A DNA stretch of 64,000 bases. It comes from Endomychus coccineus. Its lineage: Eukaryota > Arthropoda > Insecta > Coleoptera > Endomychidae. Within the stretch, counting starts at the first letter, position 1; each line of letters opens with the position of its first letter. The stretch lies in the NCBI GenBank assembly GCA_958510875.1, contig OY294068.1:192410315-192474314 (forward strand), written 5' to 3'. The position numbers and the translations under genes are program-made. This document shows, one piece after another, positions 43,885-55,937 of this stretch. Below the pieces are notes generated by a model. That model saw only the letters and a list, made by a program, of their open reading frames with translations. It was not told where the DNA came from and searched no databases.

Positions 43885-44153
43885 CTTCTTTGCAAGAACA
43901 TCCTTGTGTTCCTGAACGAATTCCGTTTTGACCGGTTCCGTCTGTAGATCGGGGAGGGAATGGCTGATGCGGATCGCTGCCTGTTGTTTAGAAAGGCTCA
44001 GATTTTCGGACGAATCTCCGCAGGTCTCTTTAATCCATTTCCACGTGGCGGAACATTGGTAGCTCACAGCCGCTAGAAGAACTAATGCCATAGTTGTTAT
44101 CAGTATACCGAGTAATATCGGAAAGGGAAATATACCTGTCCAATCTGATACTC
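43885..44153 (-). CDS. Syt: synaptotagmin exon (transmembrane segment)
   Basis: Acceptor CTTGTTTCAG|GAGTAT, donor GCAAAGAAG|GTAAAT. It begins two bases into a split codon and encodes VSDWTGIFPFPILLGILITT, MALVLLAAVSYQCSATWKWI and KETCGDSSENLSLS, then to DVLAKK. The hydrophobic run of about 26 residues is a single transmembrane helix, followed at the cytosolic face by Cys residues that may be palmitoylated, as in other synaptotagmins. The start is not here: an upstream exon ending after one codon base is required. That this exon belongs to the same gene rests on phase, strand and protein order. Confidence 0.75.
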
Positions 44154-44344
44154 CTGAAACAAGAGATTATTTTTAGATTATTGTAATATAGAATTAGAAA
44201 AGTTGCAGTATTGTACAGCGTGTTTCTTAAATATTGAAACCTGTTCACGAAGAATACAGAATAGAAGGAGAAATATGTTTTTGCCAAAATAATGAAGGGG
44301 TTTGTAATTAAACTACAAATGTCCGAATGATCATCATATACTAC

Positions 44345-46030
44345 CAGGGAACATCTATGTTTATCCTGTTGAATAATCGAGAAACACTATAATGTGAACT
44401 GATTTGGCGATTTGAAAAGAAATTGGTATGTACTACAGGATGATTCAAACTGTTCAGAAAATGCTGGGATACTTTTGTTTTTCCTATTGGCCACCACACG
44501 ATTGTGGCGTATGTTACAATGGGCCTCACTATGGTGGTGTACACCCAGTGCACCATCTGTGGTGTGAGTCTTAAGGTTCTTCCGACTCTACGACGACTCG
44601 CTTTATTAGTGGTTTTATCCAGACCCTTCCCAAAGATCAGCCTTTTATCTGGGCTTACCCCAAGGTACTTGACCGTGTCCGTCATCTGTGTTTCCCCATA
44701 CAAAACTAAGACTTGTATGTTCTCAATGAACTTTCTCCTTTTTAAGGGTACAATGGATATTTTGGAGGGATTCACTTTGAGTTCTTCCTTTTGTTGCACC
44801 ATTTTTCCACGCTGTTCGCTGCTTGATGCAACAGAGATGCTATTGTGCTCCCGAACTTCCCTTGTACTATAACGATGATGTCATTCGCATGTCAGATTAC
44901 GCAGAATCCTTTAATCTCAAGGAGTATTAGAAGATTGTTCACCACCAGACTCCACAGTAGAGGTGACAGTACACCTCCCCGACAATATCAATCAGCGAAC
45001 CGCACGCTTAACCTCAATGAGAGTTACTATGACCGTCGTGCATCGGAGCATGTTGTGGATCCATCTGCACAGCAGATCCTCATGTTATCAAAAGCTCCCT
45101 CTATGTCCAGAAAGCTCGCTAGCTAAATTTCTTTGCTGCCCAGCGATTTATCTGCTCTCTGTATTAGCTCGTATACTGACATTTTGCAGGATTTTCCGGT
45201 TTGGTAGTCATATTGGTTATGATGTAGAGGGTTCCTCATAAGAGTTCCATAACTGGCATGCCTGTCGATCAGTTTCTGCAGAGTTTTCAGTAGAAAATAT
45301 GTTAGACTGATCGGACGAAAAGATTTTGACTGGGCGTAAGACTCTCGCCCTGGTTTTGTATTAAAGACCATCATTGTGGCCCTCCACTCTTCCGATATGC
45401 AGCTCAGTGTCATCTGACTCTCACCATTTTACACAGGATGGGGCCAGTATATCGATTGCCTGGCAGTATTACATCGGTTCCTGGCGACTTATATGGTTGA
45501 AATGAATTTATTGCCCATTTGATTTTTGATTTGTTAATAATACTGGAAGCCAGAGCCCATTTTTCCTTCTAGCTGAGCTATGACGTCTGTTGGTTTTATC
45601 ATGTTCAGAACGTGATCCAGGGAAGTGAATCTGGACCAGCAGCTCCAACGTTTCTTCTTTTGTTTTGGTATATCCTCTTAGTGGTTCTGCACAGGAGCCC
45701 ACACCACTGTCGTGGTCTGGTTGGTACTACATTATGGGCATATCCTCTATGCCTTGGCAATACTTTTTCCACGAGGCCCTTCGCGATTTTTTGATAGCCT
45801 TGTTATACACAGTCAGTGCCAAGCAATATTCGTCCCAGTACGTGCTGATTCGCTTGTTGAACAGTCTTCTTTACCGCCCCCCTCATTGTGGACATTTCTG
45901 AACTCCACCGGGGGCAGAGCTTCCCTGTCTTTATGCTTTCAGTGGGCATGAGGTTTCGAAGGCTGTTATCATGGCCGAGGTATGAGTTGTTACCATTTTG
46001 TAAAGTTGTTATTTCTAACGTCATTAAGAA
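44345..46030 (-). pseudogene. LINE (LOA/R1-like) ORF2 fragment
   Basis: From right to left: CLALTVYNKAIKKSRRASWK at about 45850-45760, YTKTKEETLELLVQIHFPGS at 45690-45600, EEWRATMMVFNTKPGRESYA and SFRPISLTYFLLKTLQKLID at 45410-45270 (RT fingers), a short IEGAFDN-like zone, then VKYLGVSPDKRLIFGKGLDK and MVHWVYTTIVRPIVTYATIV at 44680-44480 (thumb). Multiple frameshifts. It lies directly upstream of the transmembrane exon. Confidence 0.75.
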
Positions 46031-46089
46031 ACTTACTCACTGACGTTCTATTACGGGCTGATGTGCCATCCTGTTGCCACCAAAGCTGG

Positions 46090-48818
46090 CAGAGAATATT
46101 TAACGTCTTGTCTTTAAGCTCATCTAATATATATTTTCGAAATAAATCAGGGTAACGTTCAGTATTCGAGTTTCCTCAAGATTCTGTTTCGATACAGTTT
46201 ACAGGGATGGTACCTATTTTTCTTGTGAATTCTATGAGTTCGTATTCTAGGCATACTTAATCTAGGAAATTGCAGGAAATAATGAATACATATAAACATA
46301 CAAATAAACAAACTAAAGCCGCAAATCTTATTGGTTGTCTGCGAGATGTGTATTGAATTAAATAATAGTGTTTACAATAGTCTATAAATTATCGTAACAG
46401 TACATTAAGAATGTTATAACATATTCGCAAAAAATAGCAGAGCCATGGAGCTGTCCACGTTGAAATTATGTCAAGGGTACGGAAAATCAGTAACAGAATA
46501 GGATACATTAGGTTTAGGATTTCCATAAAGTTTTACATCCAACAGTAACTAAGTGTATACGTATCAGTAACAATTTGCAAAGCCTTGAAAGCCGAGAAAG
46601 TTTCCTACCTGTACAAATTTCCTCTAGAGTAATATAAACATCCAGTGTCAAATTTCAGTTTTGGTATCGAACAGAACTCGAATTAAATATGAGGTTTCGA
46701 ATGCTATCATCCTATGTGTTCAGTTTATTCTCTATTATGTGGTCAACATTTTGTCTATTTTCTGTCAGAATGTAATGCTTAAGATTCGTTTTGAATAAAT
46801 TATAGTGAACTATACATTTCATGTTTTGGAACAAATAGCTAAATATTGTTCAACAGTTTTATTTGATGTTGACAAGTCAAACTTTTTGTTGATTTTATTC
46901 CTGGTTCATGCTTCATTCGTAGAGAGCATCTGATGAAAACTTATGGTCCTTTTTCGAAAGTGTTTTGAGGAGAAATTTTTGTAAGATATTGATCCTTTCC
47001 GAGTATGAGGAAGCGTATTTCATTTTATCTATGTAGTCAGATAATCCGTTCGCTCCACAGTTTTTTTGAAGGTAATAGTTAATAATGTTTGATTGAAACA
47101 GTCTATAAATTCAGTAAAATCTGCTTTCCATTTCAGGTCATTCCATGTATCGGCGGTATAAAGCACTACAGCGTCGTCAGCAAAGCTGAAGATTTTTAGT
47201 AATTGAGCCTAAACAGGTATTCTACCTTGCCTCATTACCGATATTTAATAATAATAATAATAACAATTATTGATTTTTACAATTTGTTTTTACATTTAAT
47301 TCTTAAGCTAATAATCTTGTGGAACCACGAGTATTTTCCGCAACCTTTGACAAAACAATTCGGTGAAATATTATCACAATGTATTATATGTAATAAAATA
47401 CATATTATTAGTTTATGACAAAACTTAAAGCATTTATAACAGATTCTTCAGTATCAGCTACTACTCGTCCCCCATATGGATTTCGGGGCTTACTAAAGTC
47501 ACCAAACATTCTCAAATTTTTGTTCAAAGTATTAAAATTATGTAATGGGGTTTAGGACGTGTTGTTCTGAATATCGTCCACATAAAATTTGCAAGTTTCC
47601 ATCAACACTATAATAAATCTGAAGCATATCACGTTTTTCAGAATTGGAAAATAGCAATTTTGTTCTTTTCAAATTATTCAAAGAAAATTAAGTGTCACGT
47701 AATGACGAGCGAGGGCGATTTTTTCATTCTCCGTTAATGTTGTAAAAATAAGCTTAATATAAACGTCGGACACAGTAAGTGTTTAAGTCATAAGTACTTT
47801 TTATTGATTTTTAATATTGCATTTCATCAGTATCATGAATGCAGACATTTATTTTAAAGAAAAATATCGTTTTTGACAACGAAGCATCAGAAGTTGTGAT
47901 GAGTCATAGCTGTTAGGGAATCTTAAAGTAAGAAAATGCAGTAAAAACTTTAGGTCCATATTTATAAAAATAGATGATGATTGTTTATAAAAGACAAAAC
48001 ATCGCATCCACTAGCGCCATCTTGTGAAGTGACATCGTCGAGGTGTCCAACAATGTTAGAAAAAATAATAATGATTTTATGAAGTTCCGGTGTATTTTAT
48101 AATATCTCCGAAAGTATTTGAAATTCTTCATATCCCAATACGGCATTTTGTTAAGCATAGCTTAATCGATCCTGTATCTGTTACAATTTCCGAGATTTTA
48201 ATGATGAGGTTGGAATTTGAGCCACCCCGTACACTCCCAAGCATTACTTAGGAATTCTGTCATCCCATCCTACATATCATAGCTATTTGTGTGTTCTAAC
48301 ATTTGTTGAAAACAATTTAATTAATTAATGTTGAATTTTGTTCGACCTGTGACGATGCTGAGTTTGGGGACGGAGGAAATTAGGAAATTTAGAAGTTTCG
48401 TATGCTCGGTTAATATTCACCAATAGTTTCGATGGTTAGTTTTCCAGAATTGAAAGGGTTCCTAATATGATCGGAAATCTTGTGAATACTCTTAGAAACA
48501 GGTCTCCATTATTAGTTTATTGGACGTCATTGCAAAACAACTTAACTACTTATTCCATTTTATATATTACATGTAAATAATTTATGAAGTTATAACGAAC
48601 CACAATCATGTTGTCCATGGTCATAGTCAGCTAAATTTATTTAAAAATCGATTTCGCGTTTATTATTAATTTATCATATATCATTTTGAGTTAATCTAAC
48701 TTGTCTAAATAATGTTTAATAATAATTATGACTTGAGTTCCCCCCTATACGTAGTATAGTATAAGAGGAGTTTTGTAACGGGCCCAAAAACAAAATGAGA
48801 AGTCACAATCTATTTTAT
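46090..48818. other. no gene recognised; short AAT microsatellite
   Basis: A 2.7-kb AT-rich stretch. (AAT)n lies at about 47248-47263. I looked for the missing first exon of the synaptotagmin gene (an ATG exon with a phase-1 donor on the minus strand) and could not single one out. Confidence 0.4.
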
Positions 48819-48826
48819 GTGTTTAC

Positions 48827-50509
48827 CACAGGCGTCTGCTTGAAGGAGGCTAAGGAGGTTCAGCCTCCTCACCAATTTATCTTAATGATCATTCTTCGTT
48901 TTATTTCCTGTTCCTTCTTTAAATTTTACAATTGATTCGTTCTCAGTAGTTATTTTTAATCTGGCAACAGTGGCTAGATTCTCTATATATCTCAAACGCT
49001 AAATACGTGTGGTCAACACAGTTGCCGTTTTTCCAACCAGTTTAATTGCCAAATAGGGTAAAACAGCGAATATCGCAACACTCTATGTAGGCTAGCTTCT
49101 CGTACAAACTCGGTCGGTCGTATGAAATACGATACTTGCGACAGCGACACGTGCTCCGTCAGTTTTTGTTTTTGTTTCGCCACGCGATGTAAGTTCAAGT
49201 TATAATTTATCTGTTCGGTGAGTTATTAACAAAGAGTTCTTTGGTTATTAAACGTTGAAATGAGTAGTGATTTAGTTGCCGAGATCTTAGAAAATCCATT
49301 TAGTGGATTAACATATGACAGAAAAGTGTTTTTTGAAATAAACGGCCTTTACCGGATTTGAAATGATTAGTGATGACAGTTATGTTTCTAAATCGATCAT
49401 TTGATACTGATAATTATAAAAAATGTTTATGGTTAACGGGATCTGAGGTACACAATACATTATATTGCTGGTATTGCTTGCTATTTACATCTGATACAAC
49501 TTCATGTTGGGGGCACTCGGCACTGATTTGAAAAATTTAGCTCGTGGTATAGACAGACATAAAAAATCGCAGGAACATATTACATCGAGTATTAAGTTTA
49601 AATTAACCGGTAAACAGAATATTGTTAAAGGAGGAAAACATATAATTTGGTAGACAAGAAACTACATTATAAACAACTTTTTTTATGAAATTTTAGATAC
49701 TATTAAAGGTCAAATTGAGATTCGATTTTCCGATTTACATGAATTGAAGTTTTTCGACTTGACGAATAGAAGATTTTTCGAATCTATTTCAAAAGAGTTT
49801 CCCAATACACTTTTAGATAACTTAGTTCTAAAATATAAATTTTTTGATAAAATAGCACTGCACAATGAATTATGCGTTGTATACTCGGATAAAGATATTT
49901 TAGGCCAGTACGACATTCACGCCGATATGATAAAATATATGATAGACAATGATTTGCAACAAGTTTTACCTCAGTTTTATAAACTACTTTGTTTGACAGT
50001 CACCATTCCTGTCACGTCGGCATCGGGGGAATGATCATTTTCTACTCTGAAACGAATTAAAACTTACATGCGAAATACAATGGGCCAAAATCGTTTATAC
50101 AATGTTAGTTTGATATCTATTGAAAAAGATTTAGTAAAACACTTAAAACAAAATGATACATTTGATGATAATATTATTGATCATTTTTCGCAAACTAAAG
50201 ACCGTAGAATTCCGTTAATATATAAAAAAAGTTAATAAAAATAAAAAAAAAAACAAAATATGAAAAATTTCAAAAAAAAAAGAAAAAATATCAAAAATCC
50301 AAAGAAAAAAAAAACGAACAACAAATTTTTTGCCAAGAGAAACTCTACACCTCCACGTTGGTTCTTGCTTGGCAACAATTAATTTTGTCACTGAAGTAGC
50401 TGGTACGGTCGCTGTGCAAAGGTTAAATTAATTGGCTGAATAGAGTATATTTTTACAAAAACGTTTTATGTCCAGCCTCCTCTCTTGAAAAGTTCACGAG
50501 CCGCCACTG
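48827..50509 (+). mobile_element. hAT element (TTF/ZMYM-type), internally deleted
   Basis: Imperfect inverted ends (CACAGGCGTCTGCTTGA at the left; TCACGAGCCGCCACTG at the right) are flanked by GTGTTTAC (48819-48826) and GTGTGTAC (50510-50517), an 8-bp duplication with one mismatch. The ORF relic begins MSSDLVAEILENPFSGLTYD at 49260, passes a zinc-finger-like segment (LARGIDRHKKSQEHITSSIK near 49535), jumps by deletion to DLTNRRFFESISKEFPNTLL at 49756, and ends with the hATC block IPVTSASGE-stop-SFSTLKRIKTYMRNT near 50040. Stops and shifts make it inactive. Confidence 0.8.
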
Positions 50510-50555
50510 GTGTGTACTCGCAAGATTCGATAGTTCATGTGACATCAGGTGTCAG

Positions 50556-50702
50556 AACTAACCATTACAGGTGGCATCTTCGAAGCGGGCTCAAGGCTTG
50601 AACTGAAACTGATTCTTATGGCTTCTACAGAGGTATTTATTATGGGAGAAAACCTTTACACTACACAGTTCACTATCTTTATTCCGGTGGTTAACTCCGA
50701 TT
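50556..50702 (-). mobile_element. Penelope-like element 3' fragment
   Basis: Matches 12920-13065 (CATTACAGGTGGCATCTTC to TTTATTCCGGTGGTTAAC). The hammerhead half present has lost the CUGA core (CTTCGAAGA) and the GAAAC side, so the ribozyme is destroyed. Third copy of this PLE family here. Confidence 0.65.
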
Positions 50703-51724
50703 CTAGTTCACCGATCTATCTTATATTTATCTCGAAATGTTCTGCAATATTTGAATCTTGATAATTTCATTCAATTCAGGTATAATTGAATAATAGTACT
50801 AATTTTTCTATATGCAGATTTGATTCATATGGTGGGGCACTGCCTCCTCTGCCCGTAGAAACCGCCGTTGTTACATCCAGATATTTTTAAGTCTTCTGAT
50901 CTCCCAAATGCCCGTTCATCCAATGAGGGATGTTAATGCGAGAGCTCTATCCGAAACCAGAGCCTGTCCCTGCTACAACTTGTCCATTTAATCGTGAACC
51001 AGACCATTAACATGATTTAGTTAACTGTTATAAGCCTTATTCGCTGTAGAAACTATATTAAACTGATAAATGTAGTTATAACTGTCACATATATCATATT
51101 CGATCAATAAAAAAACTTGCGAAGCTGAACATGTTCTCATATTAAATGCTATACGTGAACGTTACGAGCCTAAAAAGTTTATGTTCACAGATACGGATGG
51201 CGTGTTAATAGGAGGGTTCACAAAAAATATATTTATGTTCGAGCTACATGGATTGGACATTGTGAATTGCGACGAATGGGGTGAAATTACTCTACAAACC
51301 AGGATGTCTTGAAATCACTCATCCAGCAACATTATTTCAGATACACATACACGAAATACATATACAATTTCAACAGCATTATTCCTATAAGTTGACATAC
51401 CTGATAAAGTGAATATTATGTTTGTTCTCTGGATATTGTGGTAAATATTCTAGCTGAACAAACAACTGCGAATGTTTGATTGGATGATTCTCATTATTTT
51501 CTAGAGTTTCAGCTTTTATCATGACATATATTTGACTTGCAAAGCTTAGTATGTTATTTGTAAGTTAATCAAGCGTAGATTCTGAATTTACAGACTGCCA
51601 AACAATTCCTTTTCAATATATTTCATTAGAGAATGTTAACCGTCTTGAATTATTAACTGGATGAAAATACACAATATTCAACTCATTAGTCATTATGTTT
51701 TTCATGGCTTTTAGTGTATTATTG

Positions 51725-51949
51725 TCATATATTTGTTCTAATTTTAAAATAATTGACTAAATTAACTACGGTACCAATACGAGAATCTATTTCTGTTATC
51801 AATGTTAACATGAAACCTTCCACAGGGACATTCGATATCCATTGTTCATTATCTTTAGGGAAACTAAACATTCGAACTTTTGGCTCATTGTTGTAATTTT
51901 TGTTGCAGCCAACTAACGTCTGTAATACGACAACAATCTTGCAACGCAT
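51725..51949 (-). pseudogene. possible THAP-type zinc-finger relic
   Basis: Minus frame: MRCKIVVVLQTLVGCNKNYN, then NEPKVRMFSFPKDNEQWISN. Met-Cys, a second Cys, then F-x-F-P-K-D and W is reminiscent of the start of a THAP domain as carried by P-element-type transposases and host proteins. The Cys spacing is too wide and the C-x2-H end is absent. Weak call. Confidence 0.25.
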
Positions 51950-52089
51950 TTTATCGTGTCATAACACTGTTATACACGCTTCTTCACAGGTAAAAATACA
52001 TTCCAATCACACTAGGACATCTTAGAAACAGGTGTACCATTTAATTTCACACAAGAAAGAGTTAGAACTCTGCATAATTGTAATATTTA

Positions 52090-52680
52090 ACACCTGTACC
52101 GGCTACGCGCCTTTACTGCTAAGCGATACTATGCTAAGTATCCCCACAAAGCGTTTTGTTGATGACGTCACACTGACTTTTGTATTAGGCGTTCAGGCCT
52201 TGTCCTATAGAGGATATTGGCTTCACGCCCTCAGAAATCTACTGGACAGGCAGTGGTCTTAGGTATCCCATGATGCTCCTGATAAGATGTAGGCGAAGCT
52301 TCATATTGCGGAGTTCTCAACCAAACGCTCGAAAACCTTCTCTCCATGAGCAGAACAGACATAAGACTGGACTTACTACAGGCACCTTAATATGCATCTA
52401 CACTCAATGAGAATTGTTGATGACCCATGTTGGAGTAGATGCGGATAGGCGAACGAAACTGCCTCTCATATGTCCAGCACTGGCATCTCTTAGGCTGCAA
52501 CATCTCGGTAGCGCGTACATGCCGCATGAGGCCTATTTTCGCCTTCGGTGTAGTCTGTGGCCTCTTGAATTGAGTCTTGTTTCAAAGGGCCAACAATGGA
52601 CACAATCAAGTTATCTTAGTCCTCTGGACTTGTCTGTCGCCGCTTTGATTGCTCGATTGAGGTTATTTGTATGTTAATGT
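52090..52680 (+). pseudogene. LINE family B-like C-terminal end
   Basis: The frame 52414-52677 includes LPLICPALASLRLQHLGSAY, then MPHEAYFRLRCS. This is the ECPALASLRLQHLG tail seen at the other family B copies. The part before 52400 holds scattered RNase H-end residues. 5'-truncated and shifted. Confidence 0.5.
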
Positions 52681-52689
52681 TTGGATGCA

Positions 52690-53090
52690 ATGACATTAAC
52701 TGTTTTTATCCGTATTATGTTTCAACACATAAGAGAAATCAACTTACTGTTCGAATATGTTGACCAATTTTCTTCCGGCTGTCTATCTGCTCGTAAAAGT
52801 AGTTTGCAGAAATGTTAGTACGGTCAATTTTCTAAATATCTTTCGGCCAAAAGTCTCGGAGCCTTTTAATCAAGCACTGATTTGAACTAGCTTGCGTTTT
52901 AACTGAATCTTACTTTAATCTGACAAAGTCATCATTTAGCCAGCCCGTAGTTTGTATCATTGCTATTGGTGATAATGGAAAGTTCAAAGTTATTTCTATT
53001 TTCTCTTTTATACTTTGACCAGGGATATCTGTTCCAGATTCATTCACGTATGCCTTTCTGAAACTCCTAGATACCTTAATGACTGTTTTT
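52690..53090. other. nothing recognised
   Basis: Short stretch between transposon fragments, no feature. Confidence 0.3.
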
Positions 53091-53096
53091 TAAGCT

Positions 53097-53560
53097 ATTG
53101 CATATAGCTTTTATCGCGGGCTTTGAGCGCGGCGACCGAATCAAGAAATTCCGTAACGAAAAATAATGTAAGACCTAAACACCTAACATGTGTCAAATTA
53201 ATTAATTAATTTGAAGTTTCTAAAAGTGAGAAATTTCGCTATTTTATACGAATGTTATAACACTCTAGCGCTTTAGACTCCGGGCTTTTCACGTGGCCTA
53301 TCGAAATTAGAAGGTTCGAATTATCTAAAACCATAATTGCATGAACTCCAGACGTCCTATGTAATTAGCTACGAACGAAATCATTTTGACATATGCCTCT
53401 AGGAGCTCGCTACGCGTCAGTTAGAGTTTATACGTTAGACGCGCGTAGCAGAGACCTGAGAGTACCTGTTTCTATTAAGCTATCGCATATATTGCATATA
53501 GCTTTTATCGCGGGCTTTGAGCGCGGCGACCGAATCAAGAAATTCCGTAACGAAAAATAA
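53097..53560. repeat. 70-bp direct repeats bounding about 0.46 kb
   Basis: 53097-53166 and 53491-53560 are identical or nearly so (ATTGCATATAGCTTTTATCG through CCGTAACGAAAAATAA). Between them is a hairpin GCTACGCGTC/GACGCGCGTAGC (53409-53449). The right repeat abuts the helicase relic exactly at 53561. It could be a TRIM-like element or a local duplication tied to the Helentron. Confidence 0.6.
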
Positions 53561-54440
53561 CAGGAACTCGTTTATGTTGCGCTCTCTCGGGTGACTAATA
53601 TTGAAAAATTGTATATCACGACAAAAAACGATAATTCTACATTCAAGTTTTATAATAATCGAAGGCAAGCTGCATCGACTGCATCTTTGTTGCAAGAATT
53701 CAAAAGACTGCCTTTAAATAGTGTTCAGACGACAGCTCAAAGTGTCTTAGATTTCCTTAGTAATAGAAAAGGCATTTCAATAATGACTTTCAATTGCCAA
53801 AGTCTAAATAGTCAATGTGTTACTTCTTACCGAATCTTGCATGGCGCATGATAATCCGATTGAAATACCTTATTTCAATTGTATTGTTCAATTCAAACGA
53901 GATACTGTGGGGTATCTATTTACCAAAATAATAATAATGTAACTAATATTATGACTCCGAATATTGAAATGAATATTGCACACGTTAGCGATGTTAATGT
54001 TAGGCGCTCATTTTTTGGAGATATTTGTGCGTGCTTATGCAAACTTAGAAATGGCCTACACATAGTCATGGTAGCAATTTACATTTCTCCGAATCCAAAA
54101 TTGGACGAGGTAGAGCATTTTATTCATCGCACTTTACTGGAGTACACTGAAGAAGGGTCGAAAATACTTGGTACAAATGGTAATAAATTTACAAATTTCC
54201 ACTTATCTCGGCTGGCGATTTCAACATCAACTTCGTTGATAAAAAATCAGAGCGGTTGACAACTTTTCTTTCGGAAAAATTGAATTTGAAAATGAATAAT
54301 GATCCACAAGAATCCACAACAAAATATGGGGCCACCATTGACGCGGTATTTTCCAGATATTTAGAGGATATCAAGTCTCAAACTTATGTCTCTCATTTCA
54401 GTAACCATAAACTTATAGTTTCAATGATAACAAATTCCTG
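53561..54440 (+). pseudogene. Helentron/Helitron: PIF1 helicase end fused to endonuclease
   Basis: It opens QELVYVALSRVTNIEKLYIT, the C-terminal motif of PIF1-type helicases, then RRQAASTASLLQEFKRLP. The same frame runs into ISIMTFNCQSLNSQ, the start of an apurinic-like endonuclease (EEP) domain. Later parts are VRRSFFGDICACLCKLRNGL and VAIYISPNPKLDEVEHF, and after a frameshift near 54205 LAGDFNINFVDKKS (GDFN catalytic motif) and KYGATIDAVFSRYLEDIKSQ, ending SFH-like SNHKLIVSMI. A helicase with a fused endonuclease is the mark of Helentrons, rolling-circle transposons. A deletion, stops and a shift show it is dead. The Rep domain and 5' end are absent. Confidence 0.72.
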
Positions 54441-54449
54441 AATAACCTT

Positions 54450-55925
54450 CATGTATTGTAAAATAATTAAAATATTTTAAACGATATTAACTTCTCATTT
54501 ATTCAATAAAAGGAAAAAATTTGTTTTCTTATCGGTCACCACGCTCAAAAAGTGTAACTTGAATTAATATCAAAGAAAAAAAAATACTGCATGAATTAAA
54601 AATAAATAAATAATTATAATTGCATAAGTTGAGAAAAAATGCTATGCAATAGCTTTACCGTGGCAGTCCCCGAGTGCCACACGTTTTCTATTTTCCATCT
54701 ATTTTCCTCTCTTATTATTGTTCTTCCTTTATTCTAGGCGACGGCAGGAACCGAAGCAGTAGTCATTGTAGATTTACCACTGGAATTTTCTCCATCAATG
54801 AACGGTTGAGTTTTGGTTGCATTAAACTGTACTAGATTATGAGATTACCATTTTGAAAGCCAGATCGAAATCATTGCCAGTTTAAAACTCTTGAGCCAAT
54901 GCCAGTTATATAATATAGTAAGAATGTAATTGGTCCCATTAACTGGTTCTGAGGCACACCATATCTTACTGGAGGTGTATATGAGCTTATATTGCTTAAG
55001 GAAATAACCTGAAATCTATCTCAAAAGCTTATCTCTAAAAAGTGCTTCACCATTAGTATCAAATAATACAGAATCAAATTTCATTCAGATGTAGCAACAA
55101 AAGGTGAAAGATGGCAACAAGGTAAATTTGTTCGGAACCACTTCAACAGAAACATCAGAAATATGTAAACAAAATTAATACGAGTAAACTTGGTTGCGTG
55201 TGTTTTAACTTCCGGTCTCCAAATAGCTCACTGATATTGATTCCTCACATCCCGCCCTTAATTAATATCGGTTCAGAAAATTCTACCACATAGAGGACCT
55301 ATATTTTGTACATAAGCTAATCCTTTAGGGGGAATTTCTGAATATGACTAAAATTCAACGCTTGATCGCTCACTGTAATTCATTATTTATTAAACTACTT
55401 CTATTTATATTACGTTTTGTTCATTCGCCTACTATCCAACTGATTTCATGGATATCGCCTACATTAGTTTACTCTCATATTACGCTTGTATATTGCACGA
55501 GCTGAAATTCCATACGGATGCTCATTTAATCAGAAAAATTAATTTCACGTTTTGTCACGTGTTTCGTTTTACGTCATCGGTCACGTATTTGCCACGATCG
55601 TGTCACAAATGTCTGCCGATGAAGAAAAGTGAATTTTATCAATTGGGGATGACTTATGGCAATACGTTTCGAACGAATGCAATGCATGAAAATCGAATGA
55701 TAAAATTTAGTGGAAAGATAAAACTATATTGATTCGTTTGACTATCACTTCATTTGAAGAACATCTATTGTATAATGCGAATGAGGTTGTTCTCTAGATG
55801 AACTGCAACAAGGACAAAGTGTAATTTAATTTCAACTGTTGCTTTGACGAATGCAAGTTACTAAGACACTGTTTATGGATGGTTCATGTTCACGTCATGA
55901 TGATATTTCTTTCTGAAGTTCTTCT
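54450..55925. other. nothing recognised
   Basis: AT-rich, short ORFs only. The termination hairpin of the Helentron was sought just after 54440 but not identified. Confidence 0.35.
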
Positions 55926-55937
55926 TGAGTGACAAAC

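Larger units (their letters stand above)
9713..44153 (-). other. Syt: synaptotagmin gene span (eight exons recognised, 5' exon missing)
   Basis: Minus-strand exons 43885-44153, 27932-28084, 26403-26534, 23623-23777, 18428-18596, 11662-11782, 11162-11333 and 9713-9977 all have GT-AG borders and join without a phase error into 477 residues: transmembrane segment (about residues 7-33), linker, C2A (about 164-290) and C2B (293 to about 450). Synaptotagmins are vesicle or plasma-membrane Ca2+ sensors for exocytosis. C2A keeps all five Asp ligands (195, 201, 253, 255, 261); C2B has four (327, 333, 387, 389) with Glu395 at the fifth. Sequence style ([32 protein letters not shown]) is nearest the Syt3/6/9/10 and insect Syt-alpha/beta group; I cannot say which. 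The initiator exon, which must end after one codon base, was not found. Confidence 0.9.

Noticed and set aside
44341..44802. 153-codon frame as the first exon of the synaptotagmin gene
   Set aside because: It is the RT thumb of a LINE (YLGV...VHWVYTTIVRP) and has no N-terminal synaptotagmin features.
46090..48818. First exon of synaptotagmin in this gap
   Set aside because: Several ATG-plus-GT combinations exist by chance; none had both a convincing donor in the required phase and a plausible short luminal N-terminus.
50556..50600. Further hammerhead motif
   Set aside because: The PLE copy is recognisable, but the CUGA core and the GAAAC side are gone, so it is not called a ribozyme.
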